From the NCBI GenBank assembly GCA_030650415.1, contig JAUSEG010000003.1, positions 1-42,090 of the forward strand: DNA of 42,090 nt, in the 5' to 3' direction. Every line of letters begins with the position of its first letter. The stretch's first letter is position 1. Made by a program: the position numbers and the translations under genes. The notes beneath the pieces were generated by a model. It did not search any database and was not told the DNA's origin. It worked only from the letters and a program-made list of their open reading frames with translations. Of this stretch, positions 33,165-42,089 are shown one piece after another. This DNA comes from a bacterium. GTDB taxonomy: Bacteria > Patescibacteriota > Patescibacteriia > Patescibacteriales > GWC2-42-12.

Positions 33165-33818
33165 ATGGAAATTTTTGCCGTTATTTTTAATTTTATTCTT
33201 CATATTGATATTCACTTGGGCGAAATCATCGCTCATTACGGAATATTGTCTTACGCGATTCTCTTTGCAATCATCTTCGCCGAAACCGGCTTGGTGTTTA
33301 CGCCGTTCTTGCCCGGAGATTCTCTGCTTTTTGCGGCCGGCGCCTTTTCGGCCATTGGCGCTTTTAATATTGTAGCTTTATTTTTTTTGCTTTGGGCGGC
33401 CGCTTTCCTGGGCGATACGGTAAATTATTGGCTGGGGCGCTACTTTGGCCGGAAAATAATTGATAATCCGAAAATTCCCATTAATCAGGAGCACATAGAT
33501 AGAACGCAAAAGTTTTATGATAAATACGGGGGCAAAACAATTTTTCTGGCGCGCTTCATACCGATTATAAGAACCTTCGCTCCGTTCGTCGCCGGCATAG
33601 GCAGGATGGATTATAAAAAGTTTGTTTATTATAATCTTGCCGGAGGATTTACGTGGGTTTTCGGCTTTACCATGCTTGGCTATTTTTTCGGCAACTTGCC
33701 CGGCGTAAAGGAAAATTTTTCCCTGGTGATTATCGGTATTATCATACTGTCGGTTATGCCAATAATTATTGAGCTGGTTAAGGCTAGATATAATAGATGG
33801 GAGCCTCCCGCAAATTAA
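33165..33818 (+). CDS. DedA/SNARE-associated family membrane protein
   Basis: A 217-residue polytopic protein of the DedA family, associated with lipid carrier flipping and membrane homeostasis. The family motifs are clear: FAETGLVFTPFLPGDSLLFAAGA, GDTVNYWLGRYFGRK, and ARFIPIIRTFAPFVAGIGRMDYKKF, with a glycine-rich re-entrant region and three or four further helices. I use ATG 33165; the longer open frame begins inside tRNA-Ser. An undecaprenyl-phosphate or phospholipid role is known for relatives only. Confidence 0.92.
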   Translation: MEIFAVIFNFILHIDIHLGEIIAHYGILSYAILFAIIFAETGLVFTPFLPGDSLLFAAGAFSAIGAFNIVALFFLLWAAAFLGDTVNYWLGRYFGRKIIDNPKIPINQEHIDRTQKFYDKYGGKTIFLARFIPIIRTFAPFVAGIGRMDYKKFVYYNLAGGFTWVFGFTMLGYFFGNLPGVKENFSLVIIGIIILSVMPIIIELVKARYNRWEPPAN

Positions 33819-33822
33819 TAAT

Positions 33823-34158
33823 ATGAAATTTTTATTATCAATAAATTATTTGATTTGGCTGACTTTGTCGGCTTTGTTTTTCGCCGGCGGCGAATTTTTT
33901 TCAAAAAAGTTCGCGCTTAATCCGAAAGCATTGTTAGTGGTTGGCATTTTGGCGATTTATTCTCTGGGCGTGCTAGCCTGGCTACCGGCGATTTTACAGA
34001 AAAATCAATTATCCATCGTGGGCGCGATCTGGTCAGTCATGAGTTTGTTAGCCACGGTTTTAATTGGCGTTTTAATTTTTGGCGAAAGATTAAGCATAGT
34101 GGGAATCTTGGGTGTGGTCGCCGCTTTCGTTGCCGTCGCTTTATTATCTCTTAATTAG
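33823..34158 (+). CDS. Small multidrug-resistance (SMR/EamA-like) transporter
   Basis: A 111-residue protein with four membrane helices. The last two, WSVMSLLATVLIGVLIFGERLS and IVGILGVVAAFVAVALLSL, have the SMR pattern with the conserved Gly-Glu (FGER). The second helix contains a Glu (FAGGEFFSKK) rather than the usual helix-1 Glu14. It may work as a homodimer. ATG 33823 follows the DedA stop by four bases, indicating an operon. A terminator comes after it. Confidence 0.8.
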   Translation: MKFLLSINYLIWLTLSALFFAGGEFFSKKFALNPKALLVVGILAIYSLGVLAWLPAILQKNQLSIVGAIWSVMSLLATVLIGVLIFGERLSIVGILGVVAAFVAVALLSLN

Positions 34159-34168
34159 ACAGGAAATT

Positions 34169-34199
34169 AAAATACCTCGGCCTGAACCGAAGTATTTTT
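34169..34199. terminator. Rho-independent terminator, probably bidirectional
   Basis: AAAATACCTCGG pairs with CCGAAGTATTTTT around CCTGAA (one bulge). A-run and T-run on both sides suit the convergent genes (SMR plus, 34217-34609 minus). Confidence 0.75.
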
Positions 34200-34216
34200 A
34201 TTTGCGAGTGGTTTAA

Positions 34217-34609
34217 TTATTTTAAAATGGCCGCCAGATCAACATAAACCGCGTAGATTATAGCCAGAAAAGAAAAAAAGAATATCGCGATATAATTCCA
34301 TTTAGCCAAACTCGTTTCCAGACTTTTTAAAATATAGAGCAGAGCGGACTTATCTTCGGCTTTAAACGACTGGCTGACCTCGATTTTATTAATCAGCTGA
34401 AGTTTCTCAATTAATTTATCGCGGCGGTTTTCCACACGATAGCGATGGCCGAAGTACCAGATAAAACCGATGGTGCCGATATACCACACTACCTCTACCC
34501 AGAATTGGCTGTAATGATTTAAAACTACGACGATTCGGTAAGCGATGGTGGCAATAACGCCGACAGCAAAAATTAAAATTCTATAAAAATGGTTGTTTAA
34601 ATGGGGCAT
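34217..34609 (-). CDS. Small membrane protein of unknown function
   Basis: A 130-residue protein: two N-terminal helices (ILIFAVGVIATIAYRIVVVL and VVWYIGTIGFIWYFG), a charged cytoplasmic helical stretch (RVENRRDKLIEKLQLINKIEVSQSF) and a C-terminal helix (YIAIFFFSFLAIIYAVYVDL). No family recognised. Convergent with the SMR gene and separated by a family A repeat from the ZIP gene. Confidence 0.7.
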   Translation of the reverse strand: MPHLNNHFYRILIFAVGVIATIAYRIVVVLNHYSQFWVEVVWYIGTIGFIWYFGHRYRVENRRDKLIEKLQLINKIEVSQSFKAEDKSALLYILKSLETSLAKWNYIAIFFFSFLAIIYAVYVDLAAILK

Positions 34610-34648
34610 ATGGTTGAGAGCGCTGGATAACTGTTAAACATTCTTTTT

Positions 34649-34717
34649 GTCATTCCCGCGAAGGCGGGAATCCAGAAATTCTAACAGAAATGGATTCCCG
34701 CTTTCGCGGGAATGACA
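34649..34717. repeat. Palindromic repeat pair (family A)
   Basis: TGTCATTCCCGCGAAGGCGG...TCCAG and TGGATTCCCGCTTTCGCGGG...TGACA around a short spacer, between two minus-strand genes. Confidence 0.85.
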
Positions 34718-34764
34718 GTAGAAGAGAGTTAACCAACGGCGTGATAATTATTAACTTATATTTT

Positions 34765-35514
34765 TTAACCGAGTTTTTTAAGCGCCAGCATTAAGCCGAT
34801 GCCGATAATTATGCTGGCTAATTGTAAAAAGGCTTGGTGGAGCTTGTCATTATCTTTCTTTAATTCGGGAAATAAGTCGGAAGTGGCGATATAAATAAAG
34901 TTGCCGGCCGCGAAAGGGATAATAAAATTTGTAAGATTTTCCATCTTGTCGCCAACGACTAAGACTAAGAGCGCGCCTAGGATAGCTAAGCTCGCGGATA
35001 ATAAATTTAGAAATAAAGCCTTAGCTCGACTAAAGCCGGCATGGAGCAAGACACCGAAGTCGCTGATCTCTTGGGGAATTTCATGAGCGATGACGGCGAT
35101 GGTCGTGGCGACGCCCAAATTTATATCAACCAAGAACGAACCGGCGATAATCAGGCCGTCTAAAAAATTATGCAGTCCATCGCCGACTAGGTTCATTAGG
35201 CCGAAAGGATGAGGATGTTCTTCAGTCGTCGGTAGATGGCAATGGCGCCAATGGATAACTTTTTCTAAAATAAAAAAGAATAAGATGCCGGCTAAGAGCC
35301 AGAGCCAGGTTTCTACGCCGTCATTTTTTTTTACGGCTTCGGGGATAAGGTGCAGAAAACTGTCGCCTAAGAGCGTTCCGGCCGAAAGACTAACTAAGAA
35401 GATGGTTAGCTTATTTAAATTACTTCGTTTAACGGGCAGGAGAAAAACTCCGATGAGCGAGAGCAGGGAAACGATCAAAACACTGGCTATAGTATAGAAA
35501 TAGATGTTTAGCAT
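34765..35514 (-). CDS. ZIP-family divalent metal transporter
   Basis: A 249-residue membrane transporter, probably for zinc or iron uptake. About eight helices. The metal-binding helices carry the ZIP signatures LVGDGLHNFLDGLIIAGS (TM4) and VIAHEIPQEISDFGVLL (TM5, HEIPQE). A His-rich loop (HWRHCHLPTTEEHPHP) lies between TM3 and TM4 as usual. ATG 35514 is chosen; an in-frame ATG at 35532 would add six residues. It is divergent from the 35607 gene, whose promoter overlaps this 5' region. Confidence 0.93.
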   Translation of the reverse strand: MLNIYFYTIASVLIVSLLSLIGVFLLPVKRSNLNKLTIFLVSLSAGTLLGDSFLHLIPEAVKKNDGVETWLWLLAGILFFFILEKVIHWRHCHLPTTEEHPHPFGLMNLVGDGLHNFLDGLIIAGSFLVDINLGVATTIAVIAHEIPQEISDFGVLLHAGFSRAKALFLNLLSASLAILGALLVLVVGDKMENLTNFIIPFAAGNFIYIATSDLFPELKKDNDKLHQAFLQLASIIIGIGLMLALKKLG

Positions 35515-35544
35515 ATAAATTAATTTTACCATATTTTTTTGCCT

Positions 35545-35573
35545 TTGACCTAATCAAATTTTTAAACTATGAT
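35545..35573 (+). promoter_or_regulatory. Sigma-70 type promoter for the 35607 gene
   Basis: TTGACC (35545-35550), a 17-base spacer and TATGAT (35568-35573). The start point would be about 35580, leaving a leader of about 25 bases. Confidence 0.65.
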
Positions 35574-35606
35574 AAAATCATCAATAGGCAAGTAAGTCGT
35601 AAAATT

Positions 35607-36041
35607 ATGAAGCTAATATTAGATAAAAATAACCTAAGAGAGTCGCCGGCGCAGTTACTAAGACAGGCCGGCTACGCCTATTTGGTCGATAGAAATACCG
35701 GCCAGGAAAGTTTTGTCCGAGGTTTTGGCCGAGGGTATTACCCGAGATTTCATTTATACTTAGTTGAGCAAAATGGCCGGTTAATTTTAAATTTGCATTT
35801 GGATCAGAAGCAGGCCAGCTACGCCGGAGCGCGCGCGCATAACGCGGAGTATGATGGAGAAACGGTGGAGGCGGAAATGGCAAGAATAAAAAGGTTCATA
35901 GTTAACGAATCCGGGCCGGCAATTTTTACTGCTGGAAAAAACTTTAATTCCGAGGGAATTTTAGATAGAATAAGGCCAAAACATTTTGAAGGTACAGCCA
36001 AGAAAGAAGTGAAGCCGAGTTGGTGGAAATTTTGGAAATAA
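35607..36041 (+). CDS. Conserved-looking protein with a YPRFHLYL / NLHLDQK core
   Basis: A 144-residue soluble protein. N-terminal MKLILDKNNLRESPAQLLRQAGY, then an aromatic/beta core (GYYPRFHLYLVEQNG, LILNLHLDQKQASY, HNAEYDGETVEAEMARIKRF), and a basic aromatic tail SWWKFWK. The conserved-looking His, Asp, Glu and Gly (FHLYL, LHLDQK, AHNAEYDG) suggest a small enzyme or metal site, but I cannot name the family. It resembles hypothetical proteins I associate with Parcubacteria. It has a good promoter and is separated from dnaG by a family B repeat. Confidence 0.75.
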   Translation: MKLILDKNNLRESPAQLLRQAGYAYLVDRNTGQESFVRGFGRGYYPRFHLYLVEQNGRLILNLHLDQKQASYAGARAHNAEYDGETVEAEMARIKRFIVNESGPAIFTAGKNFNSEGILDRIRPKHFEGTAKKEVKPSWWKFWK

Positions 36042-36055
36042 TAAAAAAATTTTAA

Positions 36056-36138
36056 GAATGACAAATTTTCAATGACTAATTAATTTTTTGACATTTGGAT
36101 TTGATTTGTCATTTGACATTAGCCATTTGTCATTTAAA
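36056..36138. repeat. ATGACAAAT/GTCATT inverted repeat upstream of dnaG (family B)
   Basis: AATGACAAATTTTCAATGAC at the left, ATTTGTCATTTGACATTAG and CATTTGTCATT at the right. The open frame upstream of dnaG (from 36095) is only translation of this repeat. Confidence 0.75.
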
Positions 36139-36142
36139 TATT

Positions 36143-38074
36143 ATGCCCAACCCAAGCGATGAAATAAAAGCTAAACTTGATATTGTGGAAGTCATCCGCG
36201 AATATATTCCGCTTAAAGCGGCCGGTTTTAATTTTCGCGCCAATTGCCCGTTTCATCGGGAAAAAACCCCGTCGTTTATGGTTAGTCCGGAAAAGCAAAT
36301 TTGGCATTGCTTCGGTTGCGGAAAAGGCGGGGACGTTTTTTCTTTTGTCATGGAAATTGAGAGCCTGACCTTCATCGAAGTTTTGCGCCTGTTGGCTAAA
36401 AAAGCCGGAGTAACCTTAAAAAGAGGCGCCGATCCGGCGCTAACCTCAAAAAGAAATGTTCTACTGGATATTGTGGAATTATCGGCTAAATTTTATCATA
36501 AAGTTTTACTCGCCAGCCCGGCGGCCGCGGTGGCGCGAGAATATTTAAAAAAACGCGGTTTAATCGAGGAAACGATTGAAACCTGGCAAATCGGCTATAG
36601 CCCGGATACTTGGGAAACCCTAACCAATTTTTTGAAGAGCAAGAATTTTTCTGAAAATGAAATTTTTTTAGCCGGTCTGAGTGTTAAAAAAGAAAAAAAT
36701 CCGGGATTTTATGATCGTTTTCGCGGCCGAATTATGTTCCCGATAAACGATATTAACGGCAATGCCGTAGGTTTTACGGCTCGCGTCAACCCGGAAAAAG
36801 AGGCAACCGAAAAGATGGGGAAATATATTAATACGCCGGCGACCATGATTTATGAAAAATCAAAAATTTTATTCGGTTTGGATAAAGCCAAGATGTCGAT
36901 TAAGAGCGAGGACGCGGTAGTCTTAGTTGAAGGCCAGATGGACGCGATTACGGCTCAGCAAAACGGTTTTATCAACGTGGTGGCTTCTTCGGGCACCGCG
37001 CTAACGAGCGATCAGGTTAGTTTAATTAAACGTTATTCCAATAACTTGCTCTTATCTTTTGACATGGATAAAGCCGGCGACCTGGCATCAGAGCGCGGTA
37101 TCGCTCAAGCCATGCAAGCGGAAATGCAAATTAAAGTTATAGAAATTAAGGATGCCAAAGATCCGGATGAATGCATAAAAAAGAATCCTGACGGCTGGCG
37201 TCAGGCGGTCGCGGCCGCTAAGCCGGTGATGCAGTATTATTTTGATAAGACTTTCGCGAAATTTAATATAAAGGATTTTGACGGCCAGCGTCAAAGCATT
37301 AATATTTTATTGCCGGTAATTTCTAAGTTCGGCTCAAAGATTGAACAGGATTTTTGGCTTAAAAAATTAAGCCAGGAAGTCGATACTAATGAAAGTTTAT
37401 TAAGAGCTGAATTTAATAAAATTGTCGAGCGAATGGAGCAGAAATTGAAGACGCCGATTTTATCGGTTAAACCGGACGATCGGCAGAAATTTGAATTTAA
37501 AGATCAAAAGCAGAGCCGTGAATCCAGGTTGTCCGAATTGCTCCTGGCGCTTGGCTTAAAATATCCGGCGCACCTGGAATATATCATTAATCATATCGCG
37601 CCCGAGCACTTGGTTGGAGACGACTATAAGCTATTTTACAAAAATTTGATTATCTATTATAATAAACTCATAGATTTCTGGACTCATGAAGGAGGAGATT
37701 TTGATTTGGCCATAAATTATCAGGATTTAAAAAATTGGTTTAATAACCTGGAAGATTTAGAACAAGATGATAAAAATGAAGTTAATAATAGAGAAAATAA
37801 TCATAAGTACGCCAGCTTGCTAGATAAGCTGGTGCTTTTAGCTGATAAAGATTTTTACGATTATACGCCGGAAAAAGCCAGAGCCGAGATGATTGAATGG
37901 GTGGGAATTTTAAAAGTTAATTATTTAAGCGACCGGCGCCGACAAATTATCAAGCTTATCGTTTTGGCGGAAAAAGAAATTTTAGAACCTCAGGAGAAAG
38001 CGGAAAAACTGACGACGTTGATGCAGGAATACAAGGCTTTAACTGAAGAAATAAATTTAATCGGTTTAAAATAA
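36143..38074 (+). CDS. dnaG: DNA primase DnaG
   Basis: Synthesises RNA primers for replication. The 643-residue protein has an N-terminal CHC2 zinc finger ([13 protein letters not shown] and [11 protein letters not shown]), the primase core ([20 protein letters not shown]), a Toprim domain with [13 protein letters not shown] and [12 protein letters not shown] (metal-binding Glu and Asp pairs), and a C-terminal helical region for helicase binding. I use ATG 36143, where the family alignment starts ([16 protein letters not shown]). rpoD follows after 31 bases, the conserved dnaG-rpoD pairing of the macromolecular synthesis operon; rpsU is not upstream here. Confidence 0.96.
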   Translation: MPNPSDEIKAKLDIVEVIREYIPLKAAGFNFRANCPFHREKTPSFMVSPEKQIWHCFGCGKGGDVFSFVMEIESLTFIEVLRLLAKKAGVTLKRGADPALTSKRNVLLDIVELSAKFYHKVLLASPAAAVAREYLKKRGLIEETIETWQIGYSPDTWETLTNFLKSKNFSENEIFLAGLSVKKEKNPGFYDRFRGRIMFPINDINGNAVGFTARVNPEKEATEKMGKYINTPATMIYEKSKILFGLDKAKMSIKSEDAVVLVEGQMDAITAQQNGFINVVASSGTALTSDQVSLIKRYSNNLLLSFDMDKAGDLASERGIAQAMQAEMQIKVIEIKDAKDPDECIKKNPDGWRQAVAAAKPVMQYYFDKTFAKFNIKDFDGQRQSINILLPVISKFGSKIEQDFWLKKLSQEVDTNESLLRAEFNKIVERMEQKLKTPILSVKPDDRQKFEFKDQKQSRESRLSELLLALGLKYPAHLEYIINHIAPEHLVGDDYKLFYKNLIIYYNKLIDFWTHEGGDFDLAINYQDLKNWFNNLEDLEQDDKNEVNNRENNHKYASLLDKLVLLADKDFYDYTPEKARAEMIEWVGILKVNYLSDRRRQIIKLIVLAEKEILEPQEKAEKLTTLMQEYKALTEEINLIGLK

Positions 38075-38105
38075 TTCAGACAGCTCAAAATTATTCAGAA
38101 TATTT

Positions 38106-39437
38106 ATGTCTAAAAAAAATAAAAGCGGCTCTAAGGGGAAAAAGAATCAACCGCAGGCCCGCCTAGATTCGGCGAGGCAAGCAAAATTCGGAGCGAAAAA
38201 AGCCAATAAAGTAAAAAATAAATTTTTTAGAAGATATGCTAAAAAGATAAAAAAGTCTGCCGGGGGTAAAGCCCACGGCTGGCGCGGCGCGATTCATGGA
38301 AAAGAAGCTAAGAAAAAAGCCAAGGCTCCGGTTGAACACGAAACAGTTAAGCCCACGGGAGAGCAAATAAAAAATTTAATTGTGAAGGGCAGATCGCGCG
38401 GTTTTATTACCGAAACCGAATTACTCCATATTTTTCCGGAAGTTGAAGAATATATTTTTGATTATGAGTTAACTTTAGAAGAATTACAGAAAAATGGCAT
38501 TCAGATAATTGAAGACACGGGCGGATTTTTAGGCGTGAGCGATGATTTAAAGAAAAAAACTTCACAAATCAGCGGTTTTAATGAAAAGAAAAAATTTGAT
38601 ATTTCCGAATTAAGCGCCGATTCCATTCAGATGTATTTAAGGGAAATCGGCAAAGTGCCGCTTCTTTCAGGCGCCGAGGAAATTGAATTGGCCAAGAGGA
38701 AGGAAAAGGGCGATAAAGAAGCGGAGAAAAAAATTATTGAAGCCAACCTGCGCTTGGTCGTTTCCATCGCTAAAAAATTTACCGGCTCTAAGGGCTTGAG
38801 CCTCTTGGATTTAATTCAGGAAGGCAATATCGGTTTGTTCCGCGCGGTGGAAAAGTTTGAATACAGAAAGGGTTATAAATTTTCCACTTACGCTACCTGG
38901 TGGATCAGGCAGGCGATTACTCGTGCCTTAGCCGATCAATCCCGGACGATTAGAATTCCGGTGCATATGGTGGAAACCATCAATAAATTTCAGCAGGTTC
39001 AGCGCCAGCTTATTCAGGACTTGGGCCGCGAGCCTCTGCCCGAAGAAATCGCCGCCGAGATGGGCGAGGATATCGATAAGGTTAGGCATGTTATAAAAAT
39101 TTCCCAAGACACGATTTCTTTGGAAACGACGATCGGTGAAGATGATGAAGATTCGACTTTGGAAGATTTTATTGAAGACGTTAAAAACGTTTCGCCCGAC
39201 CGTTCGGCCGCTTTACGATTGTTAAAAGATTATGTTAAGGCGGTGATCGCCGAATTAACTCCGCGCGAGCAGAAAATTTTGGAAATGCGTTTTGGCTTGA
39301 CCGACGGCGTGGCCCATACTTTAGAAGAAGTCGGGCAGGAGTTTGACGTAACCCGCGAGCGCATCAGGCAGATTGAAGCTAAGGCCATAGAAAGAATTCA
39401 GAAGCATCCTGGCATTAAAAAGTTAAGGGATTATTAA
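38106..39437 (+). CDS. rpoD: Primary RNA polymerase sigma factor RpoD
   Basis: The 443-residue housekeeping sigma factor. After a very basic N-terminal extension (residues 1-75, about a third Lys/Arg) comes a region 1.1-like fold ([30 protein letters not shown]), region 1.2 ([27 protein letters not shown]), region 2 ([16 protein letters not shown] through [20 protein letters not shown]), region 3 and region 4 with the -35-binding helix-turn-helix ([22 protein letters not shown]). Length is near normal for this group; the Lys-rich head replaces the acidic start usual in region 1.1. Confidence 0.97.
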   Translation: MSKKNKSGSKGKKNQPQARLDSARQAKFGAKKANKVKNKFFRRYAKKIKKSAGGKAHGWRGAIHGKEAKKKAKAPVEHETVKPTGEQIKNLIVKGRSRGFITETELLHIFPEVEEYIFDYELTLEELQKNGIQIIEDTGGFLGVSDDLKKKTSQISGFNEKKKFDISELSADSIQMYLREIGKVPLLSGAEEIELAKRKEKGDKEAEKKIIEANLRLVVSIAKKFTGSKGLSLLDLIQEGNIGLFRAVEKFEYRKGYKFSTYATWWIRQAITRALADQSRTIRIPVHMVETINKFQQVQRQLIQDLGREPLPEEIAAEMGEDIDKVRHVIKISQDTISLETTIGEDDEDSTLEDFIEDVKNVSPDRSAALRLLKDYVKAVIAELTPREQKILEMRFGLTDGVAHTLEEVGQEFDVTRERIRQIEAKAIERIQKHPGIKKLRDY

Positions 39438-39471
39438 ATCAATTAGCAATTAAAAATTACGAATTACGAAT

Positions 39472-40089
39472 ATGCCGGAGAGGTTTGAAAATGGGGTAAA
39501 AATGATTGATTATTTAAGGTCAAAAGATGCTCAGGGCGATACAATTGGCTTTAATGAAGATTTAGCTTCAAAAATTTTGGCTAAGGGCGATGCCGCAGAA
39601 TTAGCTGATTTACGACTTTTTTGGCGAGAAAATGGCAGAACAGTAAGTGAAGAGAGGATGGGAGTTTTTAGTTATTATGAAAAGTTAAGGCAACAAGTCC
39701 ACAGAGACCGCCAGGCCGCTCTAGCAAAAAGAAAGGCGGAAATTGCAGAGAAGACAGAAGAGGAACAAGCTTTAGACTGTTATCTGGAAGAAATAGAACC
39801 TCAAGTCAGACAAGCAGTTTTAAATTTGAACCGCAAAGGTTTTAAAACACAGGGCTCGGGTTTTGCTTCGGAAAACACTCAGAAGATATATTGCAAGGAT
39901 GATCAGTTTAATAAATTGAATTTTCCCGATGGTTTATTAGCCGAATTAAAGAAGCGGGGAGTTGTATTAAAGGTTGATCCAAGAAGCATTACAATATCGT
40001 TGGATAGAAAATTAAATCTGGCTGAAATTGAGGCTATTTGGCTAGAAATTGAAAAATGGGTTAAGTCAAAAGATAAATCATTGACTTAA
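39472..40089 (+). CDS. Hypothetical protein with a coiled-coil middle
   Basis: A 205-residue soluble protein. The N-terminal region (MIDYLRSKDAQGDTIGFNEDLASKIL) is followed by a helical charged stretch (RQQVHRDRQAALAKRKAEIAEKTEEEQAL, about 75-105) likely to form a coiled coil, and an alpha/beta C-terminal domain (LNLNRKGFKTQGSGF ... VDPRSITISLDRKL). I recognise no family. It follows rpoD after 34 bases of short AT-rich repeat and ends in its own terminator. Confidence 0.7.
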   Translation: MPERFENGVKMIDYLRSKDAQGDTIGFNEDLASKILAKGDAAELADLRLFWRENGRTVSEERMGVFSYYEKLRQQVHRDRQAALAKRKAEIAEKTEEEQALDCYLEEIEPQVRQAVLNLNRKGFKTQGSGFASENTQKIYCKDDQFNKLNFPDGLLAELKKRGVVLKVDPRSITISLDRKLNLAEIEAIWLEIEKWVKSKDKSLT

Positions 40090-40111
40090 TATTATAAGTT
40101 TGTATAATAAT

Positions 40112-40135
40112 AAAACCTGCCTTTGGGCAGATTTT
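40112..40135 (+). terminator. Rho-independent terminator
   Basis: AAAACCTGCC pairs with GGCAGATTTT around TTTG, 23 bases after the stop of the 39472 gene. It also lies at the 3' end of the convergent recombinase gene. Confidence 0.7.
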
Positions 40136-40146
40136 AGTTTGATTAT

Positions 40147-41796
40147 TTACCATTCCCGGGTAGCCCCTCGTTGAGCTCCCCTCGGCCTGAGCTCGGGACG
40201 AAGGCGGGACAAGTGTAAATTGAAAGTTTGTAATAAAATAAGAGTTTTACGTTTTGAAGCGTAATCTGAAATCTTCCCGGGTAGCGCAGTGGTAGCGCAG
40301 CTCGCTGTTAACGAGTTGGTCGTCAGTTCGAATCTGACCCCGGGAGCATAACATAACGAAACGAACTCATCTTCAGTTTTCCGCCTAAGGGCGGAAAAAC
40401 TTTCAGACGAGAATTTAGCCCCGCCCCGCACTTCGGGGGCGGGGCTTTGAGTTTGGAGCGAATTAAAAAGATTTTCCCCTAAAACAAAAGAAATTTTAAT
40501 GCTTTCGGGCGAATAGGTTATTTTTTCAAGAAATCTTTTAGCTAAAAGATTTCTTTCGACTCCCGTCTTAGTTTTGAGGGCGGAAAGGAAAAATTTTAGA
40601 GTGTGAGCAATTTTCTCTGACGAAAATTGCGAAAATTTAGAGCATGCTGGCGTTAGTTCGTATCCGGCCTCGTGCCCCGTCGGTGAAGCCCTATTTTGCA
40701 AAATAGGCGAGGTTATTGGCAGGTCGTGGTTTAACCGAAAAACAAGATTTTCAATATAATCGCTGTCAACGGAAATTCGCTCTAAATTTTCAATACAAAA
40801 ATTTTCCAATCTTTCGGCGGATACTTGTTTCACCGAACAAGCCTGCCAGTCGTGCCCTAAGGTGGAAGTACAGCGATAGTAATAATATCTTGTCAGCTTT
40901 CCATTCGTTCTTTTATTCGTAAAATAGGAGGTCATTTTAGAGCCGCACTTTTCGCATTTTATTAAACCGCCGAAAAGAAAATTTTTGTATACTCTAAAAT
41001 TTTTCCTTTTGTTTTTGTGTATTTTTTGAGCAAGGGCAAAAATTTCCTCCGAGACTATCGGTTTGTGCGTACCTTGATAAATTTCATCGTTATATTTTAT
41101 TTTTCCGATGTAAACGACATTTCTTAATATAGAGAAAATAGTGGTTTTAGAGAAATTTTTGCCCCGCTTATTCTTAATTCCTTTTTCTATCGCCATTTTA
41201 TATACTTTTGACAATGAGCCGGTTTCAAGATAGTTTTCAAAAATTGATTTTATTTCTTCAGCTTCTTTCGGGCAGGGGATAAGTTTTTTGTTTTCCCGCA
41301 TATATCCGTAAGGCGTATTTCCGCCATTGCACATGCCTTTTTTAGCTCGCTCCAGCATTTTATCTTTTGTTCGTTCGCTGGTTAGCTCTCTTTCAAATTG
41401 GGAAAAAGTAAGCATAATATTTCTAAGCAGTCTGCCTGCGGGCGTTGAGGTATCAAATCTTTCAGTAATAGAAATAAAATCAATTTTTGCTTGCTCAAAA
41501 AATTCGATCAACTGATAGAAATCCTTGGGCGAACGGGTGAGCCGGTCAATCTTATACACAAAAACAATATCAATTTTTTCTTTTTTTAAATCCGAAAGCA
41601 ATTCCTGCAATGCCGGCCTGTCGGTGGTTGCCCCTGAATAGCCGGCGTCAGTATAAACTTTAAAAATTTGCCAGTTATCCTGGCTGGCAATAAACGACTT
41701 CATTTTTTGCTCTTGGGCTTCGCAAGACGAAAACTCTTTTTCCGCTTGGTTGTCGGTTGAAACTCTGGTATAAATCGCGCAATTTTTTATAGTCAT
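40147..41796 (-). CDS. Large serine recombinase whose 3' end runs antisense through tRNA-Asn
   Basis: A 549-residue recombinase. Catalytic domain: IYTRVSTDNQ (Ser nucleophile), DAGYSGATTDRPALQELL, VYKIDRLTRSPKDF and the SQFERELTSERTKDKM helix. Then the recombinase domain (NTPYGYMRENKKLIP, NVVYIGKIKYNDEIYQGTHKPIV) and a zinc ribbon (CEKCGSKMTSYF...YRCTSTLGHDWQACSV). After the coiled-coil region (LLAKRFLEKITYSPESIKISF) the last 90 or so residues look non-native: they include the antisense translation of tRNA-Asn and a palindrome-encoded SPAPEVRGGAK. About residues 370-410 (PILQNRASPTGHEAGYELTP) also contain a palindrome. ATG 41796 is chosen. Confidence 0.85.
   Translation of the reverse strand: MTIKNCAIYTRVSTDNQAEKEFSSCEAQEQKMKSFIASQDNWQIFKVYTDAGYSGATTDRPALQELLSDLKKEKIDIVFVYKIDRLTRSPKDFYQLIEFFEQAKIDFISITERFDTSTPAGRLLRNIMLTFSQFERELTSERTKDKMLERAKKGMCNGGNTPYGYMRENKKLIPCPKEAEEIKSIFENYLETGSLSKVYKMAIEKGIKNKRGKNFSKTTIFSILRNVVYIGKIKYNDEIYQGTHKPIVSEEIFALAQKIHKNKRKNFRVYKNFLFGGLIKCEKCGSKMTSYFTNKRTNGKLTRYYYYRCTSTLGHDWQACSVKQVSAERLENFCIENLERISVDSDYIENLVFRLNHDLPITSPILQNRASPTGHEAGYELTPACSKFSQFSSEKIAHTLKFFLSALKTKTGVERNLLAKRFLEKITYSPESIKISFVLGENLFNSLQTQSPAPEVRGGAKFSSESFSALRRKTEDEFVSLCYAPGVRFELTTNSLTASCATTALPGKISDYASKRKTLILLQTFNLHLSRLRPELRPRGAQRGATREW
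40275..40346 (+). tRNA. tRNA-Asn(GTT)
   Basis: A 72-base cloverleaf: acceptor TCCCGGG/CCCGGGA, D-arm GCGC...GCGC, anticodon loop CTGTTAA (anticodon GTT), T-stem GTCAG/CTGAC with loop TTCGAAT, discriminator G and encoded CA. It lies on the strand opposite the recombinase gene, within its 3' part. Confidence 0.95.
40417..40583. repeat. Inverted-repeat arm in the 3' part of the recombinase gene
   Basis: Positions 40417-40526 match the reverse complement of 41980-42089 with four mismatches in 110. After a 44-base stretch absent from the other arm, 40571-40583 match 41967-41979 exactly. The 44-base stretch holds a perfect 22-base palindrome (AAATCTTTTAG/CTAAAAGATTT, 40531-40552). Confidence 0.85.
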
Positions 41797-41809
41797 ATTT
41801 TTAAAACTA

Positions 41810-41925
41810 AAGGGGCAACCCTGCGAACCCAATCCCGCTTTCGCGAAATTGACAGGAGTTGCCCCTTCGGTATTACAACAATTAAGTTATAATAAAAAAT
41901 CGCGGAGCGTATGGATTGGGTTCGC
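41810..41925. promoter_or_regulatory. Nested inverted repeats upstream of the recombinase
   Basis: AAGGGGCAAC (41810-41819) with GTTGCCCCTT (41858-41867), and GCGAACCCAATCC (41823-41835) with GGATTGGGTTCGC (41913-41925), both perfect. They sit just before the recombinase start and could be an operator or recombination site. AT-rich TTATTATAAC on the minus strand (about 41888-41897) may be the -10. Confidence 0.45.
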
Positions 41926-41966
41926 TCTTATTATACCAAAGATTTAAAAAAAAGAAAAAATTGATA

Positions 41967-42089
41967 CCGCCCTCAAAACAAAAAATAACCTATTCGCCCG
42001 AAAGCATTAAAATTTCTTTTGTTTTAGGGGAAAATCTTTTTAATTCGCTTCAAATGCAAAACCCCGCCCCCGAAGTGCGGGGCGGGGCT
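41967..42089 (+). pseudogene. Inverted partial copy of the recombinase 3' region
   Basis: The plus strand repeats recombinase codons for the YSPESIKISFVLGENLFNSL region, with a 44-base deletion that shifts the frame. It points away from the intact gene and is cut by the window edge, so what lies beyond is unknown. Confidence 0.7.

Noticed and set aside
36095-36142. N-terminal extension of DnaG
   Set aside because: It is encoded by the AT-rich repeat just upstream.
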